The notes under the pieces are model-generated. The model had not been told where the DNA came from. It did no database searches and was given only the letters and a program-made list of their open reading frames with translations. 20,358 bases of DNA from Bacillota bacterium (GTDB taxonomy: Bacteria; Bacillota; Desulfitobacteriia; Desulfitobacteriales; Desulfitobacteriaceae): contig JAEWCM010000048.1 of assembly GCA_023390635.1 (NCBI GenBank), forward strand, positions 1-20,358. The letters are read 5' to 3'. Below are positions 13,916-20,358 of this stretch, in pieces. Position numbers and translations under genes: made by a program. The stretch's first letter is position 1. Each line of letters starts with the position of its first letter.

Positions 13916-16555
13916 TTATTGCTTTTTGGACAATGTTCTAGAGCGAAAATAACTGCAAGCATAAGCAATCCCTGTACTTATAATAAAGATCAGAAACCAG
14001 TTCCAGAAAGGGCTTATCTTCAGGACGATAAGGGATGAGCCGTTAAGACTGATTGCAGCTTTGGTGAGTAGAGAGCCTATAATAGGGATGCTACTGAAAC
14101 CTAGCCCGAAAGATAAGGCATAGCTTAACGGGGAGCCGAACTGATAATTCCGAATCGCGGAAAAGATAAGCCAAGCCATAATCACAAGGGTACCTAAGAC
14201 AATAATCCAGCTGAGATTTGAAAAATAAAAATTCAAGGAAGATGGGGCTGAGGATTGAGCAGAACCAGATAACTGATCAAAGAAGGAACTTAACTTCGTC
14301 CATGATCCGTCGAAAGAAGCCCGGCCAAAAAGCAGCAGGTATAAGGCGTAAACAGCCGCTACCGGTGCCAGAACCACAGCGAGAATGATCCGGATGCCAA
14401 AACTTCCTGAAAGGTCACCTGCATTCCCGAACAAGATAGCCAGAAAAGAGACAACGCTTAAAACGACGAACACGAGTCCTGAAGTCTTTACTCCATTAAT
14501 AAAATTTTTCACCTTAAACGATTGAGACTCGAGCCAAGCCCGATAGGCCGGGCGCAGGATGTGCCGTTTCCCAACGAGTTTGGAGCCTGCCCACCCGCAT
14601 GCGGAAGCCGTGAGAAAACTGTTAATGAGCAAAGCGATCCATCCGTTACTGCCGTTTACAGTCAGAGAGCCAAGCAAGGGAATATCGACTGCCATATGCA
14701 TGGCTAAGAGCTCAGACAGCAGCACAGTAATCAGTGCGTAAATTCCGCCATAGGTAAGGAACGGAAAACGGATCAATCCCATCCGTCCGCCGTATGAACG
14801 TAAACGTTCCACGACTGCTCCCCAGAAGACCATGGTGAAGGAAATCAGCAAACTTAACCCTAATAAGGGGATATTGACCCCAAGTTTCGTTTGTCCGGAG
14901 GAACTGGTCATCGCCTGAGAAATCAAGCCGAGACCGGAAGCAGAGCTATTGGCCTCCATATAAAAAGGGGAGTATAGAGCGGCGGCGAAATAACTGAATC
15001 CTCCCGGAAGGGGAGATTGTTCCCCTAAGGAATTTCTTAATACTGCCGACCCGGCAATGGAAAAGATCCCTCCTAACAAGTAACCGCTTAATACAGCCAT
15101 AACAGCGACAAAAGTGATGCCTAGCTTTGGCCTTAAAGCCAGCAGCCTGAGGAAATCCAATAAATTATCTTTTAACTTTTGCCAGGGGGAAGAGGGGGAA
15201 GGATTAGTGCCCGGCGGGTTAACCAGATCGAAACCTGGCTGCGCTGAAAAAGGAACATCTGACGCTGCAGCCTGTTGATCTCCCGCATTTCGTATTTCTC
15301 CGGGGACAGGGCCGGATGAGTGGGAGCGGCCTTTAAAGAAGGAGCTCAGTGAGGATCTTTTGGTCCAGGCTAAAATAACTGACACGATCAAAATTAAAAT
15401 AAGGACTCCGGTAATAATGAATGCCCTTATATTGGGTGCCTGAAACGTTAAGGACTGAGTGATCCCCGTTCTGGGGTCAAAGTGATCTGCCGGTTTCTGA
15501 CCGGTGATTGTGCCATGGGTATTGGTTTCCAGAACTGCTGAGCTATTCGACGGGTTTGAAAGTGCGGACTGGAAAAAGGGCAGCTCTGCCTGGATCGAAG
15601 CCGTATATTCAGGATAGTACCATGATCCTCCGTCGGTTTTCTGAATGGAAACCTGATTGAACTTAATAAAACTTCCGCCTTGCTCATTTAGCTCTTCCAG
15701 TGTATGACCTTTGAAGTCCCATTTCAGAATGGTGTGTCCATCCTTACTTTCTTTATTCAGAGTTACTTTTTGTCCGACTGTGTTTTGGAGCGTGTCGCTG
15801 ATTTCCGAAAAGCCAAGGGTTTTCATAAAAGCCAGATCCTTGTCGCTGACATTCAGAGTCCAATTCAGATCAACGGCTTCTTTGCTCCATTCAAGTTGTA
15901 AGCCGATCTCTGGTGCAGGAATGGCCAATGAAACCTCTCGGCCGCTGATTAAAGACTGGTCCTGAACAATATAGGGAGCGGCATCGGCAGTCAAGGAGTC
16001 AAAATCAAATTTTGCGTCGGTGGAGTCAATAATGAAGGAATAACTTCCTGAAGACAGAATGCCTGCATCTTTAATAAGGGTTTGCGCCCAGTTCCAATAG
16101 GCATTATTATCGGAAAATCCTTGATCATAAGAGAGTTTAGCACTTAGGCCCGTTCCCTCACATTGATATTTAAGGGTAAGCTGAGGATTTTCGCATAAAG
16201 TTTGGAGTTTTGTCTGCAAATCGAAACTATCTTTAAATTCAAAAGAAAAACTACCGTTCCAATCCCCATTGGATGAAGTACCCTGGGATTCTATTTTCAG
16301 AAAAGAAGGTTTCTTGCTCTCTAGCAATGCGTTCAAAGCTTCCGCACCGCCGGAAAGGTTGGACAGGTCGCTGGCACTTACATCCGCCTTCATTAAAACG
16401 CTGCCTGAGCCATCGGCCTTAAATTTAGTGTCAACGGTGGTGATGGCTCCACATCCGCTAAGGATAGCCATTAAAAATATCAGTACCAATAAATAAAGAC
16501 GCAATCGGATTGATGGGCAATGAATACGGTTGGAAAAGTTGGTTTTTTGCATCAT
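13916..16555 (-). CDS. Large lipoprotein with LppM/DUF3153-like head and polytopic membrane C-terminus, unknown function
   Basis: 879 aa from the ATG at 16555 (GGAGTG 8 nt upstream; a GTG at 16564 also lies in frame but overlaps the ribosome site). An N-terminal signal peptide ends in LSGC, cysteine at about residue 35, so it is a lipoprotein. GCGAITTVDTKFKADGSGSV and the following beta-rich 340 residues resemble DUF3153/LppM-type extracellular domains (my reading, not a search). A membrane segment at about residues 375-400 leads to a low-complexity Ser/Pro-rich cytoplasmic stretch of some 70 residues, then about ten more membrane segments from residue 480 to the end. No catalytic motif is seen. 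A lipid-anchored head joined to a multi-pass body is unusual. The gene stands alone on its strand. Confidence 0.7.
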   Translation of the reverse strand: MMQKTNFSNRIHCPSIRLRLYLLVLIFLMAILSGCGAITTVDTKFKADGSGSVLMKADVSASDLSNLSGGAEALNALLESKKPSFLKIESQGTSSNGDWNGSFSFEFKDSFDLQTKLQTLCENPQLTLKYQCEGTGLSAKLSYDQGFSDNNAYWNWAQTLIKDAGILSSGSYSFIIDSTDAKFDFDSLTADAAPYIVQDQSLISGREVSLAIPAPEIGLQLEWSKEAVDLNWTLNVSDKDLAFMKTLGFSEISDTLQNTVGQKVTLNKESKDGHTILKWDFKGHTLEELNEQGGSFIKFNQVSIQKTDGGSWYYPEYTASIQAELPFFQSALSNPSNSSAVLETNTHGTITGQKPADHFDPRTGITQSLTFQAPNIRAFIITGVLILILIVSVILAWTKRSSLSSFFKGRSHSSGPVPGEIRNAGDQQAAASDVPFSAQPGFDLVNPPGTNPSPSSPWQKLKDNLLDFLRLLALRPKLGITFVAVMAVLSGYLLGGIFSIAGSAVLRNSLGEQSPLPGGFSYFAAALYSPFYMEANSSASGLGLISQAMTSSSGQTKLGVNIPLLGLSLLISFTMVFWGAVVERLRSYGGRMGLIRFPFLTYGGIYALITVLLSELLAMHMAVDIPLLGSLTVNGSNGWIALLINSFLTASACGWAGSKLVGKRHILRPAYRAWLESQSFKVKNFINGVKTSGLVFVVLSVVSFLAILFGNAGDLSGSFGIRIILAVVLAPVAAVYALYLLLFGRASFDGSWTKLSSFFDQLSGSAQSSAPSSLNFYFSNLSWIIVLGTLVIMAWLIFSAIRNYQFGSPLSYALSFGLGFSSIPIIGSLLTKAAISLNGSSLIVLKISPFWNWFLIFIISTGIAYACSYFRSRTLSKKQ

Positions 16556-16570
16556 AAACCACACTCCATA

Positions 16571-16587
16571 TCAATTAATTTAATTGA
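16571..16587. promoter_or_regulatory. Perfect inverted repeat upstream of the large lipoprotein gene
   Basis: TCAATTAA-t-TTAATTGA, 8-bp arms, 16 bp upstream of the ATG at 16555. Its place suggests an operator, or it may affect translation; AT-rich sequence makes chance possible. Confidence 0.3.
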
Positions 16588-16858
16588 CTTTCTCTTACAC
16601 TCCTTCCATATAAAAATATGAAAAATATCGAAAGGTATGGTCTTAATTGGCCTTTATGTAAAAGGGTCGATGAGCAGCGACGCCCCTTTGTTGTTCGTGA
16701 AAATAAATCACTATAACATAGAACTCTTCTGTCTACATTCTAACAGATGAGCAATTCAATTTATGTCGAACTATGTTGCCTTGTGGATAATGCTGGAAAT
16801 TAAAGCAATATTTTTACTACTTTTTGTCAGGCTGCATGAATCATAGAATACCGTAAGA
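16588..16858. other. Intergenic stretch with no supported gene
   Basis: Roughly 270 bases between the lipoprotein gene and the ChrB-like unit. It holds one hairpin (AAAGGG-TCG with CGA-cg-CCCTTT, 16661-16689) that may belong to a leader of the minus gene, and only very short open frames without ribosome sites. Confidence 0.5.
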
Positions 16859-16859
16859 T

Positions 16860-16900
16860 AAAAGTCGGCTTAATAAAAAATGAGCCGACTTTTTGTTTTG
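16860..16900. terminator. Strong intrinsic terminator
   Basis: AAAAGTCGGCT (16860-16870) with AGCCGACTTTT (16884-16894), 11 bp, followed by TTGTTTTG. No gene ends just before it on the plus strand, so it may insulate the ChrB-like operon or end an unseen short transcript. Confidence 0.75.
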
Positions 16901-16903
16901 TTA

Positions 16904-16932
16904 TTGTAACCGATATTACTTTCTGATATATT
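16904..16932 (+). promoter_or_regulatory. Promoter of the ChrB-N/MFS operon
   Basis: TTGTAA (16904-16909), 17-nt spacer, TATATT (16927-16932) with an upstream TG one base before it (extended -10). Confidence 0.6.
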
Positions 16933-16952
16933 TTTTATGTAACCGATATTAC
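16906..16952. promoter_or_regulatory. Two identical operator-like repeats (GTAACCGATATTAC)
   Basis: The 14-bp sequence GTAACCGATATTAC, with GTAA/TTAC inverted ends, occurs at 16906-16919 and again at 16939-16952, 33 bp apart (about three helical turns). The first sits on the promoter -35/spacer and the second just after the -10. They are likely binding sites for the ChrB-N/PaaX-like protein encoded immediately downstream. Confidence 0.65.
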
Positions 16953-16969
16953 ATTTTTAGGGTGATTTT

Positions 16970-17512
16970 ATGGATCAAAACGAATGGATCGCGATCAACT
17001 ATACATTGCCAAGGGAACCGTCAAGAACACGGGTATCGATATGGAGAAAACTGAAAAAAATCGGTTCAGTCAGTATACAGCAATCCATGTGGATCTTGCC
17101 TTTAAACGATAAGAATTACAGCTTGTTGAACGAGATTAAAAATGAGGTTTCCCAGAATGGCGGCGTGGCCTTTATCATGACGTTTTCCGTAGAAGATGAC
17201 GGTAAAAAGATAATGATAGAGAAATTCAATGAAGCACGAAATGAAGAATACGTAGAAGTTCTTGAGCAATGCGAGGAATTTTTTAAAGAAATCGACAAGG
17301 AAATAGCCAGAGAGAACTTTTCATTTGCTGAAATTGAAGAAAATGAAGAAGAGCTCGGCAAACTGAAACAGTGGTATGAAAAAATAACTGCACGGGATTC
17401 GTTTGGTGCGCCGCTTCAGAAAGAAGCGGAATTAACACTGTCGAAATGCGCGGAGGCTCTGGACAGGTTCTGCGACAAAGTATATGAATTCAACGAAAAA
17501 CGCAGGGATTAA
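16970..17512 (+). CDS. ChrB N-terminal-domain (PaaX-like) regulator
   Basis: A 180-aa protein. Residues 5-50 (WIAINYTLPREPSRTRVSIWRKLKKIG, then SIQQSMWILPL) match the pattern of the ChrB N-terminal domain, a PaaX/Cas2-like fold known from regulators of chromate resistance. The C-terminal half is charged and helical and lacks the second ChrB domain, so the protein is short. AGGGTGA lies 5 nt before the ATG. It is the first gene of an operon with an MFS exporter 2 nt downstream and a DUF2127 gene after. It probably represses the operon via the GTAACCGATATTAC repeats. The inducer is unknown, and no chrA transporter is present in the window. Confidence 0.82.
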   Translation: MDQNEWIAINYTLPREPSRTRVSIWRKLKKIGSVSIQQSMWILPLNDKNYSLLNEIKNEVSQNGGVAFIMTFSVEDDGKKIMIEKFNEARNEEYVEVLEQCEEFFKEIDKEIARENFSFAEIEENEEELGKLKQWYEKITARDSFGAPLQKEAELTLSKCAEALDRFCDKVYEFNEKRRD

Positions 17513-17514
17513 TA

Positions 17515-18705
17515 ATGAAAAAGAAAAAAGAGATATCCAATATTGTATTGATCGGGCTTGTCAGTTTGTTTGTAGATATGAGTACCGAAATGGTTTATCC
17601 TCTGGTTCCGCTCTTTTTGACGGCCACACTTGGAGCATCACCTGCGATTGTAGGGATCATCGAAGGGATTGCCGAGAGCATCGCTTCACTGCTCAAGGTG
17701 TTCAGCGGTTACATTGGGGATGTGTACCATAATAAAAAGCGTCTTACCTTCGTCGGATATTCGGCGTCTGTTTTGTACAAGATATTTCTCCTGCTGGCCT
17801 CGTCGTGGCTTGGTGTTTTAGTGGCAAGAGTAATCGACCGCACGGGAAAAGGTATCCGCACCGCTCCGCGTGACGCTCTTGTGGCACAGTCAAGCGACAG
17901 CAAAAAACTAGGCGGATCATTCGGACTGCATAAGATGCTGGATATGGCGGGCTCATCTCTCGGTGCACTGCTTGCCTATTTTTTTGTTGCAATGAATGTT
18001 GGATTTCACCAGGCATTTCTATTTTCCATCATCCCCGCGGTTATTGGAATCCTGATCATTTTTAGAGTCAGGGAAGATAAAAGCAGTGTCACAAGGCCCG
18101 CGAAGCTCACGCTGAAGGGACTGAAGCTGGACGGAAAGTTAAAAATGTATCTCGCCGTAATATTCTTCTTCTGCCTAGGGAATTCATCGAATGCATTTTT
18201 ACTTCTGAAGGCGCAGGAACAGGGATTTTCATCATCGCAGGTCATTTTGCTGTATTTGATTTTTAATATTGCCACTTCCGTTCTAGCCATTCCGTCAGGC
18301 AAGTTATCCGATAAATTCGGGAGAAGCAAGATACTTGTACCGGGATATTTGATTTACGGCCTTGTCTATCTCGGATTTGCGCTTTTGTCCGCAAAGCTCG
18401 CCATCCTGATTCTGTTTATCGCATATGGCGCGTACACCGCCTTTATCAGCGGTGCGGAACGGGCTTTTATCGCAGAAAATGCACCTCCCGGATTTAAAGG
18501 AACAGTGCTTGGAATTTACGGTATGTTGCAGGGCATTGGCCTGCTTCTCTCATCTATTATAGCCGGCCTGATGTGGGACCAAATCAACTCCAACGCGCCG
18601 TTTTTCCTCGGGGGTATCATCGGTATTCTGTCCGCACTTATAATTTTACTTATTTTAGATAAAAATAATTTTATAAAACATTTTGCAAAGCAACGAAGGG
18701 TATAG
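17515..18705 (+). CDS. MFS transporter (drug/metal-efflux-like)
   Basis: A 396-aa membrane protein with about 12 hydrophobic segments. The opening LVSLFVDMSTEMVYPLVPLF and the loop DRTGKGIRTAPRDALVAQSS (a motif-A-like conserved loop with R-G-R pattern variants) mark the DHA-type MFS subgroup that often accompanies heavy-metal resistance genes. A second motif-A-like loop appears as SGKLSDKFGRSKILVPGY at the start of the second half. It starts 2 nt after the regulator stop, with AGGG 7 nt before, so it is co-transcribed. Likely an exporter controlled by the ChrB-N protein; substrate not determined. Confidence 0.85.
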   Translation: MKKKKEISNIVLIGLVSLFVDMSTEMVYPLVPLFLTATLGASPAIVGIIEGIAESIASLLKVFSGYIGDVYHNKKRLTFVGYSASVLYKIFLLLASSWLGVLVARVIDRTGKGIRTAPRDALVAQSSDSKKLGGSFGLHKMLDMAGSSLGALLAYFFVAMNVGFHQAFLFSIIPAVIGILIIFRVREDKSSVTRPAKLTLKGLKLDGKLKMYLAVIFFFCLGNSSNAFLLLKAQEQGFSSSQVILLYLIFNIATSVLAIPSGKLSDKFGRSKILVPGYLIYGLVYLGFALLSAKLAILILFIAYGAYTAFISGAERAFIAENAPPGFKGTVLGIYGMLQGIGLLLSSIIAGLMWDQINSNAPFFLGGIIGILSALIILLILDKNNFIKHFAKQRRV

Positions 18706-18746
18706 TATTTAAGGCTTAAAAAGCTTTTAAACTTAGAAGGTGTCCT

Positions 18747-19244
18747 GTGAAAAATAATATTTTTAAACAAAAAAATATTGTTCATGTAAGCTTCGAAATT
18801 GGATTGATTCTAAAAGGGATTCATGGTTTGGCAGAGATTATCGGTAGTGTGCTTCTGTTATTTCTCACACCGGATAGATTGGATCGACTGACACGCTTTT
18901 TGACTAAGCATGAGCTGTCGGAAGACCCTAGGGATAAGGTTGCTAATTTCCTGATAGCCTTAAGCAGCAGTTTTTCTATCAGCACACAACATTTTGCAGT
19001 GTTCTACTTAATGTCGCACGGAATTATAAAGTTTGTTCTGGTTCTTTTGCTGTGGCGCAGAAAGCTATGGGCATATCCGCTCACCATCGTCTCCTTAATT
19101 CTGTTTATCGCATATCAGATATACCGTTATACCTTTTCTCAATCTGTGTTTCTTATTGTGCTTTCTATTTTTGATGCCGCCATGATTGCATTAACCTATT
19201 TGGAATATAAAAGAATCCTTGCGGACTCAAAATCAATAAAGTGA
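18747..19244 (+). CDS. DUF2127-family membrane protein
   Basis: A 165-aa membrane protein with four hydrophobic segments (residues about 15-40, 75-95, 100-120 and 130-155). The opening VHVSFEIGLILKGIHGLAEIIGSVLLL and WAYPLTIVSLILFIAYQIYRY, followed by a charged tail TYLEYKRI, are as I remember for DUF2127 proteins, whose role is not known. The start is a GTG at 18747 with AAGGTG upstream. It lies 41 nt after the MFS gene, probably in the same operon. Confidence 0.72.
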   Translation: MKNNIFKQKNIVHVSFEIGLILKGIHGLAEIIGSVLLLFLTPDRLDRLTRFLTKHELSEDPRDKVANFLIALSSSFSISTQHFAVFYLMSHGIIKFVLVLLLWRRKLWAYPLTIVSLILFIAYQIYRYTFSQSVFLIVLSIFDAAMIALTYLEYKRILADSKSIK

Positions 19245-19301
19245 CCCAGCGTTTTGTCTACATTGATACAATTTGTTTTTGATTAGTTGAAACAAAATGA
19301 A

Positions 19302-19338
19302 AAAGGCAAACCAATCGCACCTGGATTGGTTTGCCTTT
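19302..19338 (-). terminator. Terminator of the SHOCT gene unit (bidirectional)
   Basis: A perfect 15-bp stem (19302-19316 with 19324-19338), 7-nt loop; on the minus strand it is followed by a run of five T's. It lies 16 nt after the stop of the minus-strand gene and also closes the plus-strand operon ending at 19244. Confidence 0.85.
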
Positions 19339-19354
19339 GATCAGACTGAAACGG

Positions 19355-19642
19355 TTAATGTTCCAGGTCTTGTTTGCGTTGGTTATATTCTTCAGTGTTA
19401 ATTTCACCTCTAGCATATCTCTCACGTAAGATATTCAGCGCGTGATCGTTCGAATGGCTTCCCGGATGAATTTTCCGGTTGTTATAAGAACGGAATAATC
19501 TTACGGCGATTATGATCACGGCAATCCAGAAAATAAATTGGAGGACCATTGCCAGCAATCCGAACCATGCGTAGTTGCCGTTGGCATATAAGTCATGATT
19601 ATATCCCCAGTTGTACATCATATTGTTCCATCCCATCATCAT
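19355..19642 (-). CDS. Small membrane protein with C-terminal SHOCT domain
   Basis: A 95-aa protein. It opens with a Met/Trp/Asn/Tyr-rich stretch (GWNNMMYNWGYNHD), has one membrane segment (residues about 26-49), and ends in the SHOCT pattern ILRERYARGEINTEEYNQRKQDLE. SHOCT tails are short helical oligomerisation modules found in many small bacterial membrane proteins. AGGAGGG lies 4 nt before the first of three consecutive ATG codons, so the second or third ATG may be used. It is 39 nt from the related upstream gene. Confidence 0.85.
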   Translation of the reverse strand: MMMGWNNMMYNWGYNHDLYANGNYAWFGLLAMVLQFIFWIAVIIIAVRLFRSYNNRKIHPGSHSNDHALNILRERYARGEINTEEYNQRKQDLEH

Positions 19643-19681
19643 GTATCCCTCCTAATCATTAATAAACAAAATACTTGAATT

Positions 19682-19867
19682 TTATTGTTCCAATATACGT
19701 TTGCGTTCGTTAAATTCTTCGGACCCTATTTCCCCATTAGCATAACGTTTCTTTAGCAGTTCAATCGCATCATGATCATGATTGATATTATTATGGTCAT
19801 GATGGCTATTGCCACGATCCCATAAATAAAAGGCAATGATTATGAGAAGAATCCATCCAAACATCAT
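19682..19867 (-). CDS. Small His-rich membrane protein with SHOCT domain
   Basis: A 61-aa protein from the ATG at 19867, chosen because AAAGGAGG is 8 nt upstream; the frame is open to 19924 without a ribosome site. It has one membrane segment (MMFGWILLIIIAFYLW), then a His/Asp-rich loop HHDHNNINHDHD that could bind metal, and the SHOCT tail LLKKRYANGEIGSEEFNERKRILE. It is a clear paralogue of the next gene and lies in the same unit. Confidence 0.8.
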   Translation of the reverse strand: MMFGWILLIIIAFYLWDRGNSHHDHNNINHDHDAIELLKKRYANGEIGSEEFNERKRILEQ

Positions 19868-20040
19868 TTTCAATTCCTCCTTTAGATGATTTTTAATAAA
19901 AATGCCATTAAAGAGTTTTCCCAAAATTCAACCTAAATATAGAATAAAACTGGATAAAGAATAAGTAATGAAAAGTTTATGAATTTCTAATGAATACTCT
20001 TTCATATGAAAAGTCAATTTTCCCTTCAGCCTGCCAATGA

Positions 20041-20071
20041 AAAAACCAGCGCTCTTAAACGTGCGCTGGTA
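20041..20071 (-). terminator. Terminator of the microprotein gene
   Basis: On the minus strand ACCAGCGC pairs with GCGCTGGT (20064-20071 region and 20045-20052), an 8-bp GC-rich stem, followed by TTTTTT. It closes the microprotein transcript and separates it from the SHOCT genes. Confidence 0.8.
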
Positions 20072-20132
20072 CAAATTAATTTTTGATCATAAGACAAGAT
20101 AAAGGTTCGGTTTTTAAGCTGGATTTCTTAGT

Positions 20133-20213
20133 TTACCACCACCAACGCCGCCGGAGCCGGAAAAACGGAAAACCAAAGAAGGGAAAGAAAAATGGATTGC
20201 CCCACCACCACAT
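20133..20213 (-). CDS. 26-residue Trp/Phe-rich microprotein
   Basis: ATG at 20213 to TAA at 20133. AGGAGG (complement of 20221-20226) is 7 nt upstream, a textbook ribosome site. A promoter lies just before it and a terminator 60 bp after it. The peptide starts MWWWG, has a run of phenylalanines broken by Pro and Gly, then RLRRRWWW at its end: about two thirds aromatic or basic. I recognise no family. It could be a membrane-inserted peptide. The spacing and codon context argue for a real gene despite the tiny size; the composition could also come from chance, but the full gene apparatus makes that unlikely. Confidence 0.6.
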   Translation of the reverse strand: MWWWGNPFFFPFFGFPFFRLRRRWWW

Positions 20214-20242
20214 AATGAGCCCTCCTTTCAGAGTTTTGCTAT

Positions 20243-20271
20243 ATAATATGTAAAATGGAATAAAATGTAAA
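20243..20271 (-). promoter_or_regulatory. Promoter of the microprotein gene
   Basis: On the minus strand TTTACA (complement of 20266-20271), 17-nt spacer, TATTAT (complement of 20243-20248). It lies about 20 bp upstream of the ribosome site. Confidence 0.6.
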
Positions 20272-20289
20272 TTAGTCCTAAGATATTTA

Positions 20290-20358
20290 TTCTCTGTGTC
20301 AGTGATAGCTCAGTGAGGTGCAGCGCGGACTCAGGCTCTGGTCGCCCAAAGCCTGAAT
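20290..20358 (+). other. Possible start of a structured RNA, cut by window edge
   Basis: The last 70 bases contain TCAGGCT (20331-20337) paired with AGCCTGA (20350-20356) and a GC-rich look unlike the AT-rich spacer before it. No ORF is visible. It does not fold as a tRNA. Too little is present to name it. Confidence 0.25.

Noticed and set aside
16753..16836. 27-codon plus-strand frame starting MSNYVALW in the gap before the ChrB-like unit
   Set aside because: It looks membrane-like, but no ribosome site or promoter precedes it and the region is AT-rich.
16906..16952. CRISPR-like or attachment-site reading of the repeated 14-mer
   Set aside because: Only two copies, 33 bp apart, on a promoter; no third repeat, cas gene or integrase. 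Operator sites explain it better.
20290..20358. tRNA-like reading of GATAGCTCAGTGAGG
   Set aside because: It imitates a D-arm, but no matching acceptor, anticodon or T arm can be drawn.

Overview
The window looks like chromosomal DNA of a low-to-mid GC, anaerobic Firmicute of the Clostridia type. The evidence is a serine T-box leader, strong AGGAGG ribosome sites with some TTG/GTG starts, canonical TTGACA/TATAAT promoters, a Tat-exported fumarate-reductase-like flavoprotein with a divergent LysR gene, and a BlaI/M56 pair. The mix of genes is reminiscent of Desulfitobacterium and relatives, but this is an inference from gene content, not a match I could run.

Layout. (1) 1-2529: a Tat/lipoprotein flavocytochrome-c-type FAD oxidoreductase (minus, cut by the window edge) divergent from a LysR regulator, with overlapping face-to-face promoters. 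(2) 2605-4423: promoter, serine T-box leader, serS with an unusual motif 3, then its own promoter and a tRNA-Val(CAC) with a terminator. (3) 4474-5073: an isochorismatase-family hydrolase. (4) 5090-7014: a BlaI-type repressor with two 17-bp operators on its promoter, followed by an M56 (BlaR1-like) metallopeptidase gene broken by a frame change at about 5990. (5) 7044-7664: a promoter, an elaborately folded roughly 240-nt leader RNA and a small HTH gene of the CD3324/Mor type, closed by an 18-bp-stem terminator. (6) 7731-9859: TetR regulator translationally coupled to a phytoene-desaturase-like FAD oxidoreductase; its tail overlaps that of the convergent unit. (7) 9837-11235: GntR (YtrA-type) regulator plus polytopic membrane protein on the minus strand, with a 20-bp-arm perfect inverted repeat over the promoter. 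(8) 11333-13508: an ArsB/NhaD-type ion transporter and a SAM methyltransferase. (9) 13600-16555, minus: a possible 51-aa protein and a large lipoprotein/polytopic membrane protein of unknown function. (10) 16904-19244: a ChrB-N-domain (PaaX-like) regulator with two operator-like repeats, an MFS exporter and a DUF2127 membrane protein. (11) 19302-20271, minus: two small SHOCT-tail membrane proteins and a separate 26-residue, Trp/Phe-rich microprotein gene with its own promoter, ribosome site and terminator.

Most units are small regulator-plus-effector modules (LysR/flavoprotein, BlaI/M56, TetR/oxidoreductase, GntR/membrane protein, ChrB-N/MFS), several with a readable operator. The best candidates for something undescribed are the folded leader RNA at 7080-7318, the ChrB-N/MFS module, and the microprotein/SHOCT cluster at the right end. 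I see no CRISPR array, insertion sequence, phage gene or integrase.
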